A stretch of 64,000 bases of DNA from Brevundimonas pondensis (GTDB lineage: Bacteria > Pseudomonadota > Alphaproteobacteria > Caulobacterales > Caulobacteraceae), in contig NZ_CP062006.1 of NCBI RefSeq assembly GCF_017487345.1, positions 3,276,501-3,340,500 of the forward strand. Reading direction: 5' to 3'. Positions 1-7,682 of the stretch are shown in pieces (position 1 is the stretch's first letter; each line of letters opens with the position of its first letter). The notes under the pieces were generated by a model. The model was not told the DNA's origin. It saw only the letters and a list, made by a program, of their open reading frames with translations, and ran no database searches. The translations under genes and the position numbers were made by a program.

Positions 1-226
1 CCGCCGCCTGGGCCTGGGGCCGCGTCATGACCCCCAGCTGTTCCTGGGCCTGATAGTGGGACACGACGCTATGGGCGACCTCGACCGTCTTCTTGGTCCG
101 GTCGGCGATCTCGGCGCGCATGACGCCGTCGAGCTTCATCAGAGAGAGGCCCGTCACCAGAAGCAGGCCGGCCACCGCCAGCACCGACAGCAGGTTCACC
201 CTGCCGCCGATCGTCAAACTACGCAT
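1..226 (-). CDS. Methyl-accepting chemotaxis protein, N-terminal fragment
   Basis: Only the first 75 codons are present; the gene runs off the left edge. The protein starts MRSLTIGGRVNLLSVLAVAG, with a short basic N-terminus and then one hydrophobic segment (about residues 10-28). This is followed by a predicted extracytoplasmic part with KKTVEVAHSVVSHY, the usual entry into a small single-Cache sensor domain of chemoreceptors. ATG at 224-226 has an AGGGG ribosome site about 8 bases upstream. The family senses ligands in the periplasm and signals through CheA. A histidine kinase or cyclase with the same sensor domain cannot be excluded because the cytoplasmic part is missing. Confidence 0.7.
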   Translation of the reverse strand, partial: MRSLTIGGRVNLLSVLAVAGLLLVTGLSLMKLDGVMRAEIADRTKKTVEVAHSVVSHYQAQEQLGVMTRPQAQAA

Positions 227-333
227 TCGTCATATCCCCTGACTGTCAGGGTCAGGATGAAGAACGCCGGTAAACGCAGCGGAAAACCCGTGCTGCGTAA
301 AATTCCCTGCGTAAAAGCCCTTATGCCGCTAGG

Positions 334-1077
334 TCAGCCTTGGCGTCGAAACTCCAGGAAGATCGGCGTGGTGTCGCCCAGCTTCTTTTCCTCATAGCGG
401 GTGACGACGTGGTCGGCCGGAACGGCGAACCAGTCCTGGCCCTCGGCCATGATCCGCGTCAGACTCGGCGTGCGCGCCAGCCGCTCCAGCGCCCATTCGG
501 CGTAGTCCAGCCAGTCGGTGACGAAGCGCACCCGGCCGCCGGGTTTCAGCAGGCGCGCGATCTCGACCGCCGTCTCGTCCTGCAGCAGACGGCGCTTGTT
601 GTGGCGCGCCTTGTGCCAGGGGTCGGGGAAGAGGATCATCACCCGGTCCAACGAGGCGTCCGGCAGGGCCGTCATCACCGCGCGGGCGTCGTCGGCGTGC
701 AGGCGCACGTTCTTCAGACCGCCCTCCTCCACATGGCGCAGGGCCGAGGCCACGCCATTGAGGAAGGGTTCGCAGCCGATCATCAGGGCGTCGGGGTTGC
801 GTGTCGCCTGTTCGGCCAGGTGTTCGCCGCCGCCGAAACCGATCTCCAGCCAGACTTCTTTCGCTTCCGGCATCAGGGCCAGGGGGTCGATCGGGCCCTT
901 GCTCGGGTCCGGCACGGCGATCTGCGGCATCAGGGTGTCGAACAGGGCCGCCTGACGCGCCTTGATCGGCCGCGACTTGATGCGCCCGAACGAGCGCAGC
1001 GGGCCATGGGCTTGAGCCCACTCGGGGCGGTCACTGTCGAAGGCGGGCAGATCGGCGGGGTCGGACTTGTCGGTCAT
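334..1077 (-). CDS. trmB: tRNA (guanine-N7-)-methyltransferase TrmB
   Basis: This enzyme uses SAM to methylate N7 of G46 in the variable loop of tRNAs in the cytoplasm. The 247-residue protein has the class I methyltransferase SAM loop EIGFGGGEHLAEQA (about residues 77-90). It also has the TrmB signature FPDPWHKARHNKRR (about 149-162) and the C-terminal RYEEKKL followed by PIFLEF. Length is normal for the family apart from a basic N-terminal stretch. It follows htpX on the same strand with a 53-base gap and precedes the chemoreceptor gene. Confidence 0.95.
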   Translation of the reverse strand: MTDKSDPADLPAFDSDRPEWAQAHGPLRSFGRIKSRPIKARQAALFDTLMPQIAVPDPSKGPIDPLALMPEAKEVWLEIGFGGGEHLAEQATRNPDALMIGCEPFLNGVASALRHVEEGGLKNVRLHADDARAVMTALPDASLDRVMILFPDPWHKARHNKRRLLQDETAVEIARLLKPGGRVRFVTDWLDYAEWALERLARTPSLTRIMAEGQDWFAVPADHVVTRYEEKKLGDTTPIFLEFRRQG

Positions 1078-1130
1078 GGCGCGCGCTCTAACCCCTTAAG
1101 GCCGCGCACGCAAAGGCGATCCGCCCTGGA

Positions 1131-2105
1131 TCAGCCCCAGGGGCCACGCGGGGCGGTCGGCGCCGAGGGCGTGGTCGGCACGCTGGTCCGGCTCGCGCCC
1201 GGCGTCGGAGCCGGCGCCACGGGGGCCGTCGCCGGGCGTCGGCTCATGCCCATGCTCGCCCCCAGCTCCATCAGGGCGCGCACGCGATTACCGGTGGCCG
1301 GGTGGGTCGAGAACAGGTTGTCCGCCCCCTTCCCGTTCAGCGGATTGATGATGAACATATGGGCCGTGGCCGGATTGCGCTCGGCGGGCGCGTTCACCGC
1401 CCCACGGGCATAGGCCTCGATCTTCTGCAGGGCCGAGGCCAGGGCGTGGGGGTCGTTGGCGATCTCGGCGCCGACGCGGTCGGCCTCGTATTCTCGCGAC
1501 CGACTGATGGCCATCTGCACCAGACCCGCCGCCATGGGCGCCAGCAGCATCAGGGCGATGGTCCCGATCATGCCTCCCGGCCGCTCGCGGTCGTCGCCGC
1601 CGCCGAAGAAGAGGGCGAAATTGGCCAGCATGGCGATGGCGCCCGCCACCGTGGCCGTCACCGTCATGGTCAGGGTGTCGCGGTTCTTCACATGGGCCAG
1701 CTCGTGCGCCATCACGCCGCGCACCTCTTCGCGCGTCAGCATGTCCAGCAAGCCGCTGGTGGCGGCCACGGCGGCGTTCTGCGGATTGCGGCCGGTGGCG
1801 AAGGCGTTGGGCTGGTCGTTGGGAATGATGGTGATGGTCGGCAGGGGCAGGCCCGCGTCCGTCGCCATCTGCTTCACGTCGGCGACATAGGCCCGGACCA
1901 CGGCGTTGGGGTGGGTCTCGTCCACCACCTGAGCCCTGTACATCTTCAGCACGATCTTGTCGGCGTTCCAGTAGCTGAACAGGTTCATCCCCGCCGCCAC
2001 CGCCAGGGCGATCGCCATGCCGGTCGCGCCGCCGATCAGATAGCCCAGCCCCATGAACAGGGCGGTCATCACGGCCAGCAGGGCGAAGGTCTTGAGATGG
2101 TTCAT
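1131..2105 (-). CDS. htpX: Zinc metalloprotease HtpX
   Basis: This is an inner-membrane M48 peptidase involved in quality control of membrane proteins. The zinc motif is visible in [13 protein letters not shown], with His134, Glu135 and His138. A third ligand is probable in [14 protein letters not shown] near residue 207. Two N-terminal hydrophobic segments (about residues 5-45) and two more after the active site (about 148-200) fit the HtpX topology. The last 35 residues form a Pro/Ala/Thr-rich tail beyond the usual family end. The start is divergent from the SDHAF4-like gene, 85 bases away. Confidence 0.95.
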   Translation of the reverse strand: MNHLKTFALLAVMTALFMGLGYLIGGATGMAIALAVAAGMNLFSYWNADKIVLKMYRAQVVDETHPNAVVRAYVADVKQMATDAGLPLPTITIIPNDQPNAFATGRNPQNAAVAATSGLLDMLTREEVRGVMAHELAHVKNRDTLTMTVTATVAGAIAMLANFALFFGGGDDRERPGGMIGTIALMLLAPMAAGLVQMAISRSREYEADRVGAEIANDPHALASALQKIEAYARGAVNAPAERNPATAHMFIINPLNGKGADNLFSTHPATGNRVRALMELGASMGMSRRPATAPVAPAPTPGASRTSVPTTPSAPTAPRGPWG

Positions 2106-2190
2106 AGGGTCCGGGCGTCGTCAGGGGTGGCGAAGAAGTCCTGAAGCTCTATTTGAGGCCCTGCACTCCCGCCCTCAAGGCAGACCCCCT

Positions 2191-2439
2191 GTGACCGAAC
2201 AGCCCACCTCCCCCATCACCGACGCTGTCGAGGAAACGCCTGCGTTCAACGCTGACGTGCCTCACGCGACCTCGGAGCGCCCCTTGAGCGAGGCCGCGCG
2301 CCGCGCCCTTCTGGAAGCGGCCGAACGTCGCAATGCGGCCGAGGTCCAGGTTCCGGATCAGGAACACGGCGGCCCGCGCGGCCCCGAACCGACCCGCTAC
2401 GGCGACTGGGAGAAGAAGGGCCTGGCCATCGACTTCTGA
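2191..2439 (+). CDS. DUF1674 / SDHAF4-like succinate dehydrogenase assembly protein
   Basis: This is an 82-residue protein starting at GTG. The C-terminus GPEPTRYGDWEKKGLAIDF matches the conserved end of DUF1674, the bacterial relatives of mitochondrial SDHAF4. In mitochondria SDHAF4 binds flavinylated SdhA and helps assemble complex II. The N-terminal half is acidic and low in complexity, as usual for the family. No sdh genes are nearby. The frame stays open upstream to position 2053, but that part overlaps the start of htpX on the other strand, so the GTG at 2191 is preferred. Confidence 0.8.
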   Translation: MTEQPTSPITDAVEETPAFNADVPHATSERPLSEAARRALLEAAERRNAAEVQVPDQEHGGPRGPEPTRYGDWEKKGLAIDF

Positions 2440-2534
2440 TGAAGTCAGCGCGCCCCTGTTCGCGCGAAGGGAGAATATTGAACGCTTCTGTCGAAACCGC
2501 ATTAACCTTTGCGGCTGAAACAAGGAGCGTGGCC

Positions 2535-3365
2535 ATGAAGGCTGTTGCATACATCGCTGTCGGCGCGGCCCTGCTCGCCGCCGGAACCGCCGAGGCGCAG
2601 CAGCGCCATGTCCGCCACAACGCCGCTTCGGGTTATGCGCATCAGGCCTACGCCCAGCGCGGCCCCATCGTCGAGAGCCGCGTCCAGACCTGGTACAGCG
2701 ACAGCGGCTGGCAGGGCGGCTACGGACCGGTCGAGGCCTATGGATACGGCTATGGCTACGGCGGCGCCGGCCAGCGCCCGCCCGTGGTCATCGCGCCGCA
2801 GCAGGAACCGATCCGCCACGGCTACGGCTACAGCGGCGTCACCCGCTCCATGCCCTTCGGCTATCCGGTGGACGGCTATGGCCGCTATCCGTGGGCGCGC
2901 GGCTATGGATACGGCCAGGGTCAGTATCAGACATCCTACTATCAGGGCGGCTATGCCCCGGACTGCGGGCGCTGCGGCCCGCCGCCCCAGCCGGTCCACT
3001 ACCGTCCCGAGCCGGTCTATGTGAGCCAGCCCCCGGTCTATGTCTCGCAGCCGCCCGTCTATGTGGAATCGCCGCCGGTCTATGTGCAGCCGGCCCCGGT
3101 CTATATCGAACCGGCCCGCGTCCATGTCTCGCCGCCGCCCGTCTATGTGGCCCCCGCCGATGTCCGCGTCGCCCCGGCCCAGGTCGAGGTCGCCCAGCCT
3201 CAGGTCCATGTCGCTCCGCCGCGCGTCGAGGCCGCGCCCCCGGTCGTCAACTTCGAGCAGGGCTACTACGCTGTTCCCGCGGCGCCGCCGCCCCCGCCTC
3301 CTCCGCCGCACCACAGGTCGCCGACCGAGCGACCCTATATGCAGGAGCCCGGCGAACGGGGCTGA
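2535..3365 (+). CDS. Secreted Pro/Val/Tyr-repeat protein of unknown function
   Basis: The start at ATG 2535 is set by AAGGAG at 2522-2527. A signal peptide is clear (MKAVAYIAVGAALLAAGTAEA, cleaved after AEA, before QQRH). The first half is rich in Tyr and Gly (YGYGYGYGGAG type). Residues about 159-236 are a run of roughly 14 short repeats of the form P-x-V-x-V, mostly PPVYV, drifting to VHV, VRV and VEV. A polyproline block follows. No enzyme domain is seen. The repeat suggests an extended cell-envelope or extracellular protein. The function is unknown. Confidence 0.85.
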   Translation: MKAVAYIAVGAALLAAGTAEAQQRHVRHNAASGYAHQAYAQRGPIVESRVQTWYSDSGWQGGYGPVEAYGYGYGYGGAGQRPPVVIAPQQEPIRHGYGYSGVTRSMPFGYPVDGYGRYPWARGYGYGQGQYQTSYYQGGYAPDCGRCGPPPQPVHYRPEPVYVSQPPVYVSQPPVYVESPPVYVQPAPVYIEPARVHVSPPPVYVAPADVRVAPAQVEVAQPQVHVAPPRVEAAPPVVNFEQGYYAVPAAPPPPPPPPHHRSPTERPYMQEPGERG

Positions 3366-3371
3366 TACGAC

Positions 3372-3405
3372 AAAGGGCGGCCCCCGCAAGGAGGCCGCCC
3401 TTTTT
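3372..3405 (+). terminator. Rho-independent terminator after the Pro/Val/Tyr-repeat gene
   Basis: The arms AAGGGCGGCC and GGCCGCCCTT form a strong GC stem with a short loop, followed by TTTTTGTTT. It lies 7 bases after the stop codon of the repeat protein. The A-run on the other side means it could also act on pyrF transcripts from the other strand. Confidence 0.85.
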
Positions 3406-3468
3406 GTTTCACGTGGATCAAGGGCTTGCGCGTGATCCGATCAGCGCCACCCCTGCCGTGATCAGCCT

Positions 3469-4191
3469 TTAAACGAGCGCGATCTCCGCCGTGATCGCTT
3501 GCGCCGCCGCGCGCGGATCGGCGCTGGCGGTGATCGGGCGTCCGACCACCAGATGGGTCGCGCCGGCTTCCAGGGCGCTGGCCGGGGTCGCCGCCCGCGC
3601 CTGATCGTCCAGGGCCGCGCCCGTCGGCCGCACGCCCGGCGTCACGATCAGGAAGTCGTCGCGGCCCGCCGCCAGGGCGATCTCGCGCACCCGCCCCGCC
3701 TCATGCGGGCTGGAGACCACGCCGTGGACGCCCGCCTCCAGCGCCTGACGCACGCGCAGTTCGACCAGATCCGCCGCCGACAGGCTGTGGTCGTCCGCCT
3801 TCAGGTCCTCCTCGGTCAGGCTGGTCAGGACCGTGACGCCCAGAATCTTGAGGTCCGAGCCCGCCGCCCCCCGCGCCGCCGCCGCCATGACCTGAGGCCG
3901 GGCGTGGACGGTCAGCAGGTCGCAGCCGACATGGGCCAGCACCGCCGTCGCCTTCTCCACCGTCGCCCCGATGTCGTGCAGCTTCCAGTCCAGAAACACC
4001 TGAGCGCCCGACGCCTTCAGCTCTCGCGCCAGACCCATGCCGTCCGAGGCAAACAGCTGCAGCCCGACCTTGTAGAAGCCGACTGCGTCGCCGATCCGCT
4101 CGACCAGGGCCCGCGCCTCATCGGTCGTCGGCACGTCCAGGGCGCAGATGACGCGCGGGTCGAAGGGGCGATTGGGGCGGTCTTCGGACAT
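3469..4191 (-). CDS. pyrF: Orotidine 5'-phosphate decarboxylase
   Basis: This enzyme catalyses the last step of UMP synthesis, decarboxylating OMP in the cytoplasm. The 240-residue protein starts MSEDRPNRPFDPRVICALDV. It carries the signature DWKLHDIGATVEKA, with the Asp-Lys-x-x-Asp catalytic tetrad element, and the C-terminal phosphate loop VTPGVRPTG plus HLVVGRPIT. The frame is open further upstream, but the ATG at 4191 gives the standard N-terminus. It is divergent from marC. Confidence 0.95.
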   Translation of the reverse strand: MSEDRPNRPFDPRVICALDVPTTDEARALVERIGDAVGFYKVGLQLFASDGMGLARELKASGAQVFLDWKLHDIGATVEKATAVLAHVGCDLLTVHARPQVMAAAARGAAGSDLKILGVTVLTSLTEEDLKADDHSLSAADLVELRVRQALEAGVHGVVSSPHEAGRVREIALAAGRDDFLIVTPGVRPTGAALDDQARAATPASALEAGATHLVVGRPITASADPRAAAQAITAEIALV

Positions 4192-4288
4192 TTCCGGCTC
4201 TCGGCGGGTTGCAGGCGCGCGCGGATGCCCCGATAGGTGAGACAAGGGGTCGCGGGTCGCGCGGCGGGATTTAAGGCGGGGGCAAGCA

Positions 4289-4987
4289 ATGAACGCGGTC
4301 GATCTGGGGGTCAACCTGTTCGTGGCGCTGTTCGCGCTGCTGGACCCCATCGGCAATGTGCCGATCTTCGCCGCCGCCACCGCCGGGGCCTCCCTGCGTC
4401 AGCGCATCAGCGTCTCGGCCATGATCTGCGCCTTCGCGGTCGCCTTCCTGGCCTTCTTCTTCTTCACCGGCCTGGGCCTGCTGCAGTTCTTCGGCATCTC
4501 CCTGGCCGCCTTCCGCATCGCCGGCGGCATCCTGCTGCTGCTGCTCGGCCTGGACATGGCGCGCGAGGACTTCCTCAAGATCTTCGCCGACGCCGACGCC
4601 GTGACCGACGCCAAGGACGTGCGCGGCTACGCCAAGCGCCGCTTCAAGCGCCTGATCGTGCCCTTCGCCATTCCCCTGATGATCGGCCCGGGCGCCATCT
4701 CGGCCATCATCATCAACGCCGGCGAGGCCCAGAAGCTGGGCGCGGCGGGCACGGCCGCCTCGCTCACCGCCATGGTCGCGGCCTGTCTCGTCACCTTCCT
4801 GTGCTTCGCCGCCACCGGCCCGATCAGCCGCATCCTCGGCGACGTCGGCATGGCCATCGTGGTCCGCGTCCTGGGCCTGATCCTGTGCGCCCTGGCCATC
4901 CAGTTCATCATCGCCGGCCTGGGCGAGGCCATCCCGGGGATGTTCAGTCTGGGCGTCACCGCCCCCTACCCTGCGGGCGGTCACTAA
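4289..4987 (+). CDS. MarC family integral membrane protein
   Basis: This 232-residue protein has about six hydrophobic segments and the family opening FVALFALLDPIGNVPIF. It also has the mid-protein MIGPGAISAIII, both conserved in the MarC/UPF0056 family. Family members were once linked to multiple antibiotic resistance, but that link was not upheld and the substrate is unknown. It is a single gene, divergent from pyrF, and ends just before a pair of palindromic repeats. Confidence 0.9.
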   Translation: MNAVDLGVNLFVALFALLDPIGNVPIFAAATAGASLRQRISVSAMICAFAVAFLAFFFFTGLGLLQFFGISLAAFRIAGGILLLLLGLDMAREDFLKIFADADAVTDAKDVRGYAKRRFKRLIVPFAIPLMIGPGAISAIIINAGEAQKLGAAGTAASLTAMVAACLVTFLCFAATGPISRILGDVGMAIVVRVLGLILCALAIQFIIAGLGEAIPGMFSLGVTAPYPAGGH

Positions 4988-4998
4988 GGGGACTCTAG

Positions 4999-5175
4999 TC
5001 CTTCTCCCGATGGGAGAAGGTGGCCCGAAGGGCCGGATGAGGGTCGCCGGCATCCGTCGGCGTAAGCCGCCGCGCCACGGCTCACGCCGACTGAAACCAC
5101 AGCCCCTCACCCTTTCGCCTGACCAATCGCTGCGCTCCTGGAGGCTCAAGCCCTCTCCCGCCGGGAGAGGGTAGA
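4999..5175. repeat. Pair of inverted palindromic intergenic repeats
   Basis: The first unit contains the palindrome CTTCTCCCGATGGGAGAAG followed by GGCCCGAAGGGCC and GGATGAGGG. The second, in opposite orientation, ends with CCCTCTCCCGCCGGGAGAGG and has CCCCTCACCCT inside. Such paired REP-like units are common between convergent genes in proteobacteria. Here they separate the ends of marC and the SDR gene and could end transcription in both directions. No gene is seen in this gap. Confidence 0.75.
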
Positions 5176-5189
5176 GATGAGATCAGTCG

Positions 5190-5996
5190 CTACAGTCTAT
5201 CCAGCCGTTTGGCGTGGCCGCCGACCATCTTCAGCGCCAGGGCGTCGGGCAGCAGCCCGCCCAAGGCCGCCAGCACATTATTGGCGACCCCCGGCGTCAC
5301 GCGCGGCCGATTGGCCTCGACCGCCTCCCAGCCGATGCGGGCCACGCGGTCGGCGTCCATCCACATCCATTTCGGATAGGCGCTCGACACCTGCTCGCGC
5401 GAACCGTTGACGTCGTGGAACTCGGTATAGGTGTAGCCGGGGCATAGCGCCGTAACGTGCACGCCGGTCCCTTGCGTCTCCAGCCACAGGCCTTGCGACG
5501 CCTTGATCAGGAAGCTCTTGATCGGCCCGTAAAGCGTGTCGCCGCCGGTCGCCGGCATCTGCCCGGCCAGCGAGGCCACGTTCAGCACCCGGCCCCAGCC
5601 GCGTTCGATCATGCCCGGCAGCAGCAGGCGCGACAGCTCGACCGGCGCCGTCAGCATGACGCGGATCATCGACGCATGGTCGGCTGGATCGGTGGCCAGA
5701 AAGCCCGTGGTGCGGCTGAAGCCCGCGTTGTTGATCAGGCCGTCGGCGCGCAGGCCCCGCACCGCGATGGCCTCGACCAAGGCCACAGGTGCGCCCGGCT
5801 CGGCCAGATCGGCGACGACGATGTCGGCGGTCACGCCATGCTGCCTCGCCAACTCTTGAGCGAGGGCCTGCAACGGTCCTTCGCGCCGCGCGGTCAGTAT
5901 CAGGTCGTATCCCCGCCCCGCGCATTCGCGCGCCAAGGCCGCGCCGATGCCGGCGCTGGCCCCCGTGATCAGAATGGCTCGGCGATGCCCCCCCAA
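5190..5996 (-). CDS. SDR family NAD(P)-dependent oxidoreductase
   Basis: The 268-residue short-chain dehydrogenase has the Rossmann motif TGASAGIG near the N-terminus and NNAG at about residue 90. The active-site Tyr-x-x-x-Lys is in LYGPIKSFLIK. The substrate cannot be told from sequence. It lies 10 bases downstream of the Rrf2-type regulator on the same strand, so the two are probably co-transcribed and perhaps functionally linked. Confidence 0.9.
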   Translation of the reverse strand: MGGHRRAILITGASAGIGAALARECAGRGYDLILTARREGPLQALAQELARQHGVTADIVVADLAEPGAPVALVEAIAVRGLRADGLINNAGFSRTTGFLATDPADHASMIRVMLTAPVELSRLLLPGMIERGWGRVLNVASLAGQMPATGGDTLYGPIKSFLIKASQGLWLETQGTGVHVTALCPGYTYTEFHDVNGSREQVSSAYPKWMWMDADRVARIGWEAVEANRPRVTPGVANNVLAALGGLLPDALALKMVGGHAKRLDRL

Positions 5997-6006
5997 GCGA
6001 CGCGCG

Positions 6007-6477
6007 TCAGGCGGCGACGGGGCAGGACGAATGCGGCGCGAAGTCGCGCAGCGAGGCGGGGTCCGCCTCCAGCAGGTCGGCGATGGTGATCTTGGCCAGG
6101 GCGGCGCCCGCGGCCTGATCGGCGGCGGTCAGGGCCTTGGCCACCTGACGGGGGATGTGCTCGCCCACCGGGCAGCCCTTGGCGCCGGCGGGGGTCGAGC
6201 CCAGGTGGGCGCAGCCGTTCACCGCCTTCAACACCTCGTCCAGACGAATGGTCTCGGGCTGGCGCAGCAGCCAGGACCCGCCCGAGGCGCCGGGGCGCGT
6301 GGCGATCAGCCCGGCCTTGGCCAACAGGGCCGTCACCCGGCGGATGACCACCGGATTGGTCGGCACCGAGGCGGCCAGAACGGCGCTGGGCGCAGCGTCG
6401 GCGGCCGAATAGGCGCCCTTGTGGGCCAGATAGGCCAGGGCGTGGGCGGCGACGGGGAATCTTTGGCTGTCAGACAT
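6007..6477 (-). CDS. Rrf2 family transcriptional regulator
   Basis: This 156-residue protein has an N-terminal winged helix (SDSQRFPVAAHALAYLAHKG, then PVVIRRVTALLAKAGLI). It also has the family wing GASGGSWLLR and LDEVLKAVNG. Two cysteines follow in NGC and GAKGCPVG. Many Rrf2 proteins hold an iron-sulfur cluster through three cysteines; only two are seen here, so a cluster is possible but not shown. ATG at 6477 is chosen over an in-frame TTG at 6486 because GGAG lies about 11 bases before the ATG and only 3 before the TTG. Confidence 0.9.
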   Translation of the reverse strand: MSDSQRFPVAAHALAYLAHKGAYSAADAAPSAVLAASVPTNPVVIRRVTALLAKAGLIATRPGASGGSWLLRQPETIRLDEVLKAVNGCAHLGSTPAGAKGCPVGEHIPRQVAKALTAADQAAGAALAKITIADLLEADPASLRDFAPHSSCPVAA

Positions 6478-6568
6478 CTTGATCAATGCTCCAGACCGGA
6501 AGGTAGGGCTTCCGGCGCCGTTTCACAAATCCAACCGCAACAAAAACTGTTTTAATTATCGCAAAGCT

Positions 6569-7642
6569 TCACGCCCCGGCCTTCCGGGCGAAGCTCCAGG
6601 CCGCCTCCGACAGGGGTCCGACCTGGGCCGCCATGGTCCTGGCGTGGGCGCTGGCGGCGGTGCCGTCGCGCACCCGCCCGGCGATGCCCTGACAGATGGC
6701 CGCCAGCCGGAACAGATTGTAGGCGAACAGCCAGTCCAGGTTCTGCGGCGCCGCCGTCCCGGTCTTTTCCGCGTAGCGCGCGACCGTCTCCTCAACCGAG
6801 GGAATGCCCAGGGCCTTCAGGTCTGCGCCGGCCAGACCGTTCCTCAAGCTGGCCGGAATGACCCAGGCGATCAGCAGATAGGAAAAGTCGGCCATGGGGT
6901 CGCCCAGGGTCGACAGCTCCCAGTCCAGCACCGCCCTCACCTTGGCCTCGCTCGGGTCGAGGATGAGATTGTCGAGGCGGAAATCGCCATGGACGATCCG
7001 CGTCGGCCCCTCCGGCGGCAAGCTGTCGGGCAGGAAGGCGATCAGCCGGTCCATGGCCGCAATCGGCTCGATCTCCGAGGCCCGATACTGCTTGGTCCAA
7101 CGTCCGACCTGACGGGCGAAATAATTCCCCGGCTTGCCATAGTCCGACAGGCCGATAGCGGCGGGGTCAAAGGCGTGCAGGGCCGCCAGGGTGTCCGTCT
7201 GCGCCTCATAGATGGCGCGGCGTTCGGCGGGTTGCAGCCCCGGCAGTTTCAGGTCCCAGAAGACCCGCCCCTCGACCTTGTCCATCACATAGAAGATCGA
7301 GCCAATGACGTTTTCATCCGTACACAGAGCGTAGGGGCGCGCCACGGGGAAGCCTTGCGCGTGCAGGGCCGAGATGACGGTGAACTCGCGGTCCACGGCG
7401 TGGGCGCTTGCCAGCAGGACGCCCGGCGGCTTGCGACGCAGGACATAGGCCCGTCCCGGCGTGGTCAGTTGATAGGTCGGGTTCGACTGGCCGCCCTTGA
7501 ACTGGCGGATCGTCAGCGGCCCGGCGTAGCCCGCGACATTGGCGCTCAGCCAGGCGTCCAGCGCGACCTCGTCCAGCCGATAGCGTTCGTCCACCTCGCG
7601 CGTGCCGGAAAAGGCAGACTGGGCGTCCAGATGGTCGGTCAT
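6569..7642 (-). CDS. APH-type phosphotransferase family protein
   Basis: The 357-residue protein has the aminoglycoside phosphotransferase/choline kinase fold. The ATP-site start is FKGGQSNPTYQL, the invariant Lys is in YVLRRKPPG, the catalytic loop is VHGDFRLDNLIL and the metal-binding motif is VLDWELSTLGDP. The last two motifs are the form seen in proteins related to the ACAD10 N-terminus, often near acyl-CoA metabolism genes. Antibiotic resistance is not implied. The true substrate is unknown. A MaoC-type gene lies about 2.7 kb away on the other strand. Confidence 0.85.
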   Translation of the reverse strand: MTDHLDAQSAFSGTREVDERYRLDEVALDAWLSANVAGYAGPLTIRQFKGGQSNPTYQLTTPGRAYVLRRKPPGVLLASAHAVDREFTVISALHAQGFPVARPYALCTDENVIGSIFYVMDKVEGRVFWDLKLPGLQPAERRAIYEAQTDTLAALHAFDPAAIGLSDYGKPGNYFARQVGRWTKQYRASEIEPIAAMDRLIAFLPDSLPPEGPTRIVHGDFRLDNLILDPSEAKVRAVLDWELSTLGDPMADFSYLLIAWVIPASLRNGLAGADLKALGIPSVEETVARYAEKTGTAAPQNLDWLFAYNLFRLAAICQGIAGRVRDGTAASAHARTMAAQVGPLSEAAWSFARKAGA

Positions 7643-7682
7643 GTCTCGTCTCCCCCGCCGACGCTCTTTGGCGTGCGTGCGA

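Noticed and set aside
6569..7642. Aminoglycoside resistance gene
   Set aside because: The APH fold is present, but the motifs fit the ACAD10-like group and nothing points to antibiotic resistance.
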